NCBI GenBank assembly: GCA_036005325.1
Contig: DASYQR010000133.1
Coordinates: forward strand, 1 to 5,890
DNA: 5,890 nucleotides
Direction: 5' to 3'
From: SCTG01 sp036005325
GTDB lineage: Bacteria > Nitrospirota > Nitrospiria > Nitrospirales > NS-4
The notes beneath the pieces are model-generated. The model saw nothing but the letters and a program-made list of their open reading frames with translations. It was not told where the DNA came from and searched no databases. Made by a program: the position numbers and the translations under genes. Positions 1 to 4,447 of this stretch are shown one piece after another. The stretch's first letter is position 1, and every line of letters begins with the position of its first letter.

Positions 1-369
1 GTGGTTCGGATTGATGACCTCCTCGGGGTCCACCTTCGGATACTTCGGCCGGTAATCCGGCATGGGGATGATAAAGACATTGGGAATCTGCGCGGCGATT
101 TCCAGCACGGCAGTGGCTTTTTCAACGGCGTGCTCGTTCCATGCCCAGAGGATCATGGGGCCGGGGAAGATCGTGGCGTTCGGCTTGGTGAGCATCTGCC
201 GGGCGGTTTCTTCGATGGCGATGTCTTCCGGCACGTGATGCCCGTAAGCGATGCCGACTCCCGAGGAAGGCAATCCCACACCGAGTTGGGCAGCGGACGG
301 CGGCATGAACCCCGCCGGCCCAGGCACAATGATGCGATCTTTCTCAGCAGGGAGGGTTTGCAGCAACAT
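1..369 (-). CDS. porE: 2-oxoacid:ferredoxin oxidoreductase, epsilon subunit (partial; 3' end outside window)
   Basis: An open frame of 123 codons runs leftwards from the ATG at 369 and off the window edge without a stop, so only the N-terminal part is seen. It starts 12 bases after the delta stop, behind a weak purine-rich site (GGGAAGAG), as expected for the next gene of the operon. The visible protein starts MLLQTLPAEKDRIIVPGP. It has a proline/glycine-rich first third, then a segment TARQMLTKPNATIFPGPMIL (about residues 55-74), and later IPMPDYRPKYPKVDPEE. I recognise this as the extra small subunit found only in five-subunit pyruvate or 2-oxoglutarate:ferredoxin oxidoreductases of the Hydrogenobacter/Nitrospira type. 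These are often annotated as a CO dehydrogenase beta-subunit (CdhB) family protein. Its exact role in the complex is unclear, and no cysteine cluster is visible in this part. The choice between pyruvate and 2-oxoglutarate enzyme cannot be made from sequence alone. Confidence 0.7.
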   Translation of the reverse strand, partial: MLLQTLPAEKDRIIVPGPAGFMPPSAAQLGVGLPSSGVGIAYGHHVPEDIAIEETARQMLTKPNATIFPGPMILWAWNEHAVEKATAVLEIAAQIPNVFIIPMPDYRPKYPKVDPEEVINPNH

Positions 370-381
370 CTCTTCCCGCCC

Positions 382-708
382 TTACGCTACTTCAACCGGA
401 GCGGCAATGGCCTGGGTGCCCCCCTTGTCGAGGTAGGTGATGCGATCGGTGATGGCTGCCTTGGGCAGTTGGTCGATCATCGTCATTGTGATCGCATGGT
501 GTTTGGCCATATTGTCGCAGACCCACACGCATTGCGCACAGCCCTTGCAGCGGTCCACCGCCACGTACGCCGAGCCATACTTGAGCCCCTTGTCCTTGCC
601 CAAATTGTCGCTATAGAGAATCGTGTTGGCCTCCGGGCAATACTGCGTGCACAGCTTACAACTCGTCGCGGCGCAGATGTCGACATTGATATCGGCAACA
701 AGATACAT
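382..708 (-). CDS. porD: 2-oxoacid:ferredoxin oxidoreductase, delta subunit (2x[4Fe-4S] ferredoxin)
   Basis: This 108-residue protein is the electron-transfer subunit. It should pass electrons between external ferredoxin and the TPP/Fe-S centre of the beta subunit in the cytoplasm. It has two cysteine clusters: C12, C17, C20, C24 followed by Pro, and C54, C57, C60, C64 followed by Asp. Together these should bind two [4Fe-4S] clusters. The first cluster has four residues rather than two between its first two cysteines, and the second lacks the usual proline after its last cysteine. Both differ from the textbook CxxCxxCxxxCP pattern. The ATG at 708 has a good ribosome binding site (AGGGGAG) about 6-8 bases upstream. 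The gene lies 24 bases after gamma and 12 bases before epsilon. A free ferredoxin is possible, but its position inside the oxidoreductase operon makes the subunit role much more likely. Confidence 0.88.
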   Translation of the reverse strand: MYLVADINVDICAATSCKLCTQYCPEANTILYSDNLGKDKGLKYGSAYVAVDRCKGCAQCVWVCDNMAKHHAITMTMIDQLPKAAITDRITYLDKGGTQAIAAPVEVA

Positions 709-732
709 GCGGGTCTCCCCTTCTTCTTAGTC

Positions 733-1461
733 TCAGCGTGAAGCCTGAGCGGCGGCAAGGTCGTCGGCTTTCTTGGCCGACGCTCTTTCTTCAACGCCCC
801 AGCCGTGCTCTTCGGCGTAGTCCCATCCGGCCTTGATGACGGCTATATTCTTGTCGATCAGTTCTTGTTTCTGTTTGAACTTTCTCTCCACGACACTATC
901 TAGCGCCGCGGTCCCGCCGGACACGACGAAGCCTTTCCCCAGGAACCGATCCTTCACGGCTTCTCCCAGCGCCTCGAGCGTGGTCAACCGGGTGATGGCG
1001 CCGATGGCGCCCATCAGCGCCATGTTGGTCGCCAGGTCCAGGCCTGCAACTTTGAGCGAGAGTTGCGTCGCAGGAATGTAGTAGAGCTTGGCGTTCCGCT
1101 CCTTGAGCTCATTCGTCTCCAGCGTGGGCAGTTTCATCGGCCCATCGTGGTTGATCAACAGGACGCCGTTCTGTTTGAGCCCGAAATAGAAGGGCATCGT
1201 GTATGACTTGCCGTGCGTGATCACCTGGGGGTGGAAGATGATGCAGATGTGGGGAAAGGTGATCTCGCCGATCTCGTAGATCGGCTCGTCCGAGACCCGC
1301 ACGTAGCTCTCGACCGGCGCCATTCTCTTTTCCGACCCGTAGAACGGAACGATCGAGCTCTCCCCGCCGGCTCTGATGACCGCGGTGCTCAGAATATGCG
1401 AGCCGGTCACAACCCCCTGGCCGCCGACCCCCGCCATCCGAATGTTAAAGCGCTTTGCCAT
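733..1461 (-). CDS. porG: 2-oxoacid:ferredoxin oxidoreductase, gamma subunit
   Basis: This 242-residue protein belongs to the gamma domain family of pyruvate/ketoisovalerate oxidoreductases, a structural subunit that in related enzymes takes part in CoA-substrate handling. It begins with the nucleotide-fold motif GVGGQG (residues 11-16). The central segment YGSEKRMAPVESYVRVSDEP (41-60) stands where many relatives carry a PExRGG sequence, and a conserved NMALMGAIGA stretch follows (146-155). There is one cysteine (C73), so no Fe-S cluster is expected. Length fits a stand-alone gamma subunit plus a charged, alanine-rich C-terminal tail (about 225-242). The ATG at 1461 follows a strong purine-rich site (GGGAGGG), 39 bases after the beta stop. 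Position between beta and delta marks it as part of the same complex. Whether the complex acts on pyruvate or 2-oxoglutarate is not decided by this subunit. Confidence 0.9.
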   Translation of the reverse strand: MAKRFNIRMAGVGGQGVVTGSHILSTAVIRAGGESSIVPFYGSEKRMAPVESYVRVSDEPIYEIGEITFPHICIIFHPQVITHGKSYTMPFYFGLKQNGVLLINHDGPMKLPTLETNELKERNAKLYYIPATQLSLKVAGLDLATNMALMGAIGAITRLTTLEALGEAVKDRFLGKGFVVSGGTAALDSVVERKFKQKQELIDKNIAVIKAGWDYAEEHGWGVEERASAKKADDLAAAQASR

Positions 1462-1500
1462 GTCTGTCCCTCCCTCTTCCTCGACAGGGAACCGTTCAGT

Positions 1501-2397
1501 CTACGCCTTCGGAAGGGCCGCCGCCGCTACCGGCTTCGGCAGATATTCCTTGAACCCGTATCGCATGGCCAGGTACTCCTTGGCTTCGTCGGTAATATGC
1601 TCGGAGAAGGCGTACCGGTCGTTCTCAACGCTCTTGGCGTCTTCCATCACCTTGTCGGTCGGGATGGAATATTCGATGTTGCAGGACGTGTAGGCTTGGA
1701 TGTAGGTCGGTCCGATCTCGCGGGCGATCAGGACGGCCTTTTTGATCACGCTCTCGACGCGCCGCGGGTTGTTCGGAACGACCGTGGCCACGTATGCGCA
1801 GCCTGCCAGTTTGGCCATCCCGACCATGTCCATCTTTTCAAATTTCTTCCCCAGCGGGGCCATCTTGAGCACCTGCCCCTTGTTGGTCATGCCGCTTTCC
1901 TGGCCGCCCGTGTTGCCATACACCTCGTTATCCAGCATGATCGTCGTGAACCGCTCCTTCCGGAACCAGGAATGGAGGGTCATGCTGAACCCGATGTCGG
2001 CCATGCCGCCGTCGCCGGCCATGACGACCACGTCCTTCGGCTTATCGCCGAACCGCAGCTTGAGTCCCCGCGCCAACCCGCTGGCCACAGCGTTCTGATC
2101 GCCGTAATTGCCGTAGACGAAGGGAATGGCCGCCTGGGAGATCGCCAGCCGCCCGCACCCCGCGGTTCCCACGGTGATGGTATCCTCCGGATTGGGGAAT
2201 GAGATCATGGCCAGCCGGATGAACAAGGTCATCGCGCAGCCCGCGCACATAGGATGCTCTTCCAGGATTTCTTTGAACGAGCCCATCTGCGACACAGTCG
2301 TCTTCTTGCCGAAGGGACCGTGCTCCACCATATCGCGATATTCCTTGGGCATGAACTTATCAAACCCAGGGGAAAACTTGACATAATCAAGACTCAT
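1501..2397 (-). CDS. porB: 2-oxoacid:ferredoxin oxidoreductase, beta subunit (TPP-binding)
   Basis: This 298-residue catalytic subunit binds thiamine diphosphate and a [4Fe-4S] cluster. In an autotroph it would carboxylate acetyl-CoA to pyruvate or succinyl-CoA to 2-oxoglutarate with reduced ferredoxin, in the reductive TCA cycle. The TPP/Mg signature is clear: GDGG at 128-131 and, 28 residues after D129, NEVYGNTGGQ at 157-166. Four cysteines match the cluster ligands of this family: C51 and C54 (MCAGC), C81 (AGCG) and C239 (SCN). The N-terminal extension of about 40 residues before the cluster motif and the overall length fit the small-subunit enzymes. The ATG at 2397 follows a perfect AAGGAGG at 8 bases spacing. 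It is the first gene of the operon; the alpha subunit, which usually precedes beta, is absent upstream. Family assignment is very secure. The symbol is a choice: the 2-oxoglutarate paralogue (forB/korB) is equally possible. Confidence 0.93.
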   Translation of the reverse strand: MSLDYVKFSPGFDKFMPKEYRDMVEHGPFGKKTTVSQMGSFKEILEEHPMCAGCAMTLFIRLAMISFPNPEDTITVGTAGCGRLAISQAAIPFVYGNYGDQNAVASGLARGLKLRFGDKPKDVVVMAGDGGMADIGFSMTLHSWFRKERFTTIMLDNEVYGNTGGQESGMTNKGQVLKMAPLGKKFEKMDMVGMAKLAGCAYVATVVPNNPRRVESVIKKAVLIAREIGPTYIQAYTSCNIEYSIPTDKVMEDAKSVENDRYAFSEHITDEAKEYLAMRYGFKEYLPKPVAAAALPKA

Positions 2398-2497
2398 GTG
2401 GCCATCCTCCTTCGCTCAGTAACCGTCCACCGAGTGATCGGGAAAATCTCTTTTCCTTACAAGGAATTAAGTTGGTGTTCCGCCTGCAAAATAACGA
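2398..2497 (-). promoter_or_regulatory. Structured 5' leader of the oxidoreductase operon (two small hairpins)
   Basis: If transcription starts about 7 bases after the predicted -10 box, the leader is about 100 nucleotides. In RNA sense it contains GGAAAA-GAGA-UUUUCC (2456-2441), a perfect 6-bp stem closed by a GNRA-type GAGA tetraloop. This overlaps an alternative inverted repeat TTCCTT-GT-AAGGAA (2466-2453). A second stem CUCGGU/ACUGAG (2434-2415, one G-U pair, 8-nt loop) ends just before the ribosome binding site. I do not recognise a known riboswitch class. The hairpins could stabilise the mRNA or tune translation. This is inferred from sequence symmetry only. Confidence 0.4.
2406..2412 (-). 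promoter_or_regulatory. Ribosome binding site of the beta-subunit gene
   Basis: AAGGAGG on the minus strand lies 8 bases before the ATG at 2397. It is a full match to the anti-Shine-Dalgarno core and fixes the start of the beta subunit. It is the strongest such site in the window. Confidence 0.85.
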
Positions 2498-2503
2498 ATT
2501 CAG

Positions 2504-2531
2504 CTTATCAAACAGCCGCAATTCTTGTCAA
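2504..2531 (-). promoter_or_regulatory. Predicted sigma70-type promoter of the oxidoreductase operon
   Basis: On the minus strand a perfect -35 box TTGACA (2531-2526) is followed after 16 bases by GATAAG (2509-2504), which matches TATAAT at four of six positions. The start would be near 2497, about 100 bases before the beta ATG. Position directly upstream of the operon supports it. The -10 box is imperfect, so the exact start is uncertain. Confidence 0.55.
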
Positions 2532-2559
2532 CGTGAAAAATGCCGTGACCCGTCCCATT

Positions 2560-2583
2560 CAGCATCACTTCCAGCATCGCTTC
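2560..2583. repeat. Two tandem copies of a 12-base unit
   Basis: CAGCATCACTTC (2560-2571) is followed directly by CAGCATCGCTTC (2572-2583), 11 of 12 bases identical. A degenerate start of a third unit (CGCATTCG) follows. The purpose is unknown; chance or slippage is possible at this length. Confidence 0.5.
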
Positions 2584-2675
2584 CGCATTCGTTGAGAGTA
2601 TGACAACCACCGCATCAATGCAACCCAGAAGAAGACCTACTTGATCCCTTGCGAAGGCCTCATCTTGCCCCAGCT

Positions 2676-2695
2676 GATAGGCCTTTGGCCCTATC
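2676..2695. repeat. Inverted repeat able to form an 8-bp bulged hairpin
   Basis: The arms GATAGGCC and GGCCCTATC flank a TTT loop and pair over eight base pairs with one bulged C. No T-run follows on either strand, so a classical intrinsic terminator is unlikely. It lies near the middle of the gene-free stretch and might be part of a small RNA or a protein binding site. Confidence 0.45.
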
Positions 2696-2761
2696 TTGCA
2701 CAAGCAGTTGAAATTATGTGCGAAATTTATCGGTCGGGCCATACGTGAGACCAATTTAGAG

Positions 2762-2776
2762 AAAACCCCTGGTTTT
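2762..2776. promoter_or_regulatory. Palindrome next to the tldD promoter, possible operator
   Basis: AAAACC-CCT-GGTTTT is a perfect 6-bp inverted repeat with a 3-base centre. It ends two bases before the proposed -35 box of tldD, where an activator or repressor dimer often binds. As RNA the stem would be short and A/U-rich and is not followed by more U residues, so a terminator role is weak. No regulator is known from this window. Confidence 0.35.
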
Positions 2777-2778
2777 AC

Positions 2779-2808
2779 TTGCTCTCTTGTAGTCCGGTTC
2801 AATATAAT
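2779..2808 (+). promoter_or_regulatory. Predicted promoter of the tldD-tldE operon
   Basis: A perfect -10 box TATAAT (2803-2808) is preceded after 18 bases by TTGCTC (2779-2784), a half-match to the -35 consensus. The start would be near 2815, giving a leader of about 45 bases before the tldD ATG. A weak -35 beside a palindrome is compatible with regulated expression. Confidence 0.55.
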
Positions 2809-2811
2809 TTT

Positions 2812-2825
2812 ATCCGTTTTCGGAT
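2812..2825 (+). repeat. Inverted repeat at the predicted tldD transcription start
   Basis: ATCCG-TTTT-CGGAT is a perfect 5-bp inverted repeat that begins three bases after the -10 box. It covers the expected start site. It may be an operator or a hairpin at the 5' end of the mRNA; short length makes chance possible. Confidence 0.35.
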
Positions 2826-2859
2826 TCAGTGATATACCTTAATCGAAGGAAATGATTCG

Positions 2860-4437
2860 ATGCCGAGCATGCCGAAAACCGTCACGACCGACTTGGTGGA
2901 CGCCATCAAGGAGACGGTTGCTGCGCTGACCGCCGACGCGCTGACCGACTACAAGTTTTGCCGCTACGCGGACCTTCGGGTCGAAGTGACCGAGGAAAAG
3001 CAGGCCGGCGCGGAAAACGGCACGCCCAAATACTCCAGCGAAGACTGCATGCTCGCCTTCGGGATCCGCGTGCTCGCCGGAGACGGGGCCGTCTCGCCGG
3101 GGTATTTCGGCCAGACTCTTGGCAGAGCCGATCTGCCCCAACTCGACAAAATGCTGGCAGCCGGCATGAAGCATGCCTACGAGCGCGCGGTCGCCAACTC
3201 CCGGCAGAAAGCCCACGCGCGAAGCAAGTTCAAGGACCTCGGCGAATCCTTGTACGATACCCGTCTGGCTCCGATTGACGCGCATCGCGATACCGTCAAG
3301 GCGGAGTATGCCGTCGACCCCCGCCTGGTCAAGGTCGACGACATGGTCCGGTATGTCACCGACGTGTCCCGCGCGGCACAGGACGTCGACGAACAACTGA
3401 AATACAATGCCGTCGGCGTCACCACATCGGTGACGCGCGAGCTCTTCACAAGTTCCGAAGGCGCCTGCCTCGACCAATCCTTCGCGCTGACCAGCGGGAC
3501 GGCCTACATGGTCGCCGTCGGAGAAACGGGCGACCAGGAACTGTCCGATACCATCGGACACCAGCGGGGGTGGGAAGTTGTCACCGAAGGCGTGCTTGAA
3601 GAGTACATCCGCAACCTCGATTTTTTCACCTTCTCCACCAATCTGGCACGCGACGCCGTCAAGCTGGCCAATTCTCCGCCGCTCCGGAGTTCGGACAAGG
3701 AAGTTGTGGTGGTCACCGACCCGCACTTCAATGCGCTCGTCGCGCATGAGATCATCGGGCACCCCACCGAACTGGATCGGGCGCTGAAGATGGAGACCGC
3801 GTACGCCGGTCGAAGCTGGCTCCTGCGCTCTCTGCACGACACGCTCATCGGCAAGCGAATCGCGTCCCCGCTCGTGACCGCCTACTCGGACCCGTCGCTG
3901 CCGGGCTTCGGCCACTATAAGTACGATCACGAAGGGACGCCCGGCAGGAAAGTCATGCATATCGAGAAAGGCGTCTTCAAGGGTTTCATGAACAACCGTC
4001 AGACGGCGGCCATCCTCGGAGCGGCCCCCAACGGCTCCTGCATGGCCACCCAGGGCGATCTCGTCCCTCTCGTTCGGATGTCCACGACCGTCTTCGGCGC
4101 CGGCACGCATGTGCCCGAAGACATCATCCGCCATGTCGAGAAGGGCTATTACGTAGTGGGGCACCGTATCCCCTCCATCGCAGAGTCGCGGGAAAACTTT
4201 CGCATCTCCGCCCAGAAAGTGTATGAGATCCGCAACGGGCAGGTCGGACAACTGTACCGGGGCGGAGGCATTATGGCCGACACCAAGGATTTTCTGATGA
4301 AGGTGGACGCCGTGGGCCGGGACTTTCGCCTCTACCCCATCCCGAATTGCGGAAAAGGCCAGCCCATGCAGAGCCGGCGGCTGGGCAATGGGGGACCGAC
4401 GATACGGAGCCGCGCGCGCCTCACCGGGCTGGCATAG
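2860..4437 (+). CDS. tldD: TldD-family zinc metalloprotease subunit
   Basis: The 525-residue protein is the catalytic half of a TldD/TldE heterodimeric peptidase. This cytoplasmic family cleaves small or unfolded peptides; in E. coli it matures microcin B17 and degrades the CcdA antitoxin. The active-site helix is HEIIGH at 296-301, matching the HExxxH zinc motif with E297 as catalytic base. C497 in the C-terminal NCGKGQP sequence matches the third zinc ligand of the family. The following GNGGPTI (509-515) resembles the conserved TldD tail. It is longer than E. coli TldD (about 480 residues), and the sequence after the zinc helix, PTELDRALKMETAYAGRSW (302-320), differs from the E. coli form. 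The ATG at 2860 has AAGGA 9 bases upstream; a second ATG at 2869 would sit 18 bases away and is less likely. It is read with tldE 10 bases downstream. The real substrate is unknown, and no toxin or precursor peptide gene is seen nearby. Confidence 0.92.
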   Translation: MPSMPKTVTTDLVDAIKETVAALTADALTDYKFCRYADLRVEVTEEKQAGAENGTPKYSSEDCMLAFGIRVLAGDGAVSPGYFGQTLGRADLPQLDKMLAAGMKHAYERAVANSRQKAHARSKFKDLGESLYDTRLAPIDAHRDTVKAEYAVDPRLVKVDDMVRYVTDVSRAAQDVDEQLKYNAVGVTTSVTRELFTSSEGACLDQSFALTSGTAYMVAVGETGDQELSDTIGHQRGWEVVTEGVLEEYIRNLDFFTFSTNLARDAVKLANSPPLRSSDKEVVVVTDPHFNALVAHEIIGHPTELDRALKMETAYAGRSWLLRSLHDTLIGKRIASPLVTAYSDPSLPGFGHYKYDHEGTPGRKVMHIEKGVFKGFMNNRQTAAILGAAPNGSCMATQGDLVPLVRMSTTVFGAGTHVPEDIIRHVEKGYYVVGHRIPSIAESRENFRISAQKVYEIRNGQVGQLYRGGGIMADTKDFLMKVDAVGRDFRLYPIPNCGKGQPMQSRRLGNGGPTIRSRARLTGLA

Positions 4438-4447
4438 AAACAGCGCC

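Larger units (their letters stand above)
2532..2761. other. Central part of the divergent intergenic region, no supported gene
   Basis: About 230 bases lie between the two predicted promoters. They are more AT-rich than the flanking genes. Open frames here have no ribosome binding site and no recognisable protein. What can be seen is a short tandem repeat (2560-2583), a bulged hairpin (2676-2695), and a direct repeat GAAATT at 2710-2715 and 2722-2727, spaced 12 bases. The stretch could hold regulator sites, a small RNA or decayed coding sequence; nothing decides between them. Confidence 0.5.

Noticed and set aside
1..741. A plus-strand open frame of 246 codons at the left edge
   Set aside because: It is antisense to the delta and epsilon genes; the minus strand has operon spacing, ribosome sites and Fe-S motifs.
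1464..1487. CTGTC/GACAG inverted repeat in the beta-gamma gap that could loop the gamma ribosome binding site
   Set aside because: Only five pairs with a 14-base loop; too weak to claim regulation.
1213..2202. A 329-codon plus-strand frame opposite the beta and gamma genes
   Set aside because: It crosses two well-supported genes and their gap on the other strand, has no recognisable domain, and is explained by codon bias.
2676..2695. Hairpin as an intrinsic terminator
   Set aside because: No T-run follows on either strand and no gene ends nearby.
2500..2802. A 100-codon minus-strand frame in the intergenic region
   Set aside because: It begins with TTG without a ribosome binding site, overlaps both predicted promoters, and matches no family I recognise. 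A decayed gene cannot be fully excluded.
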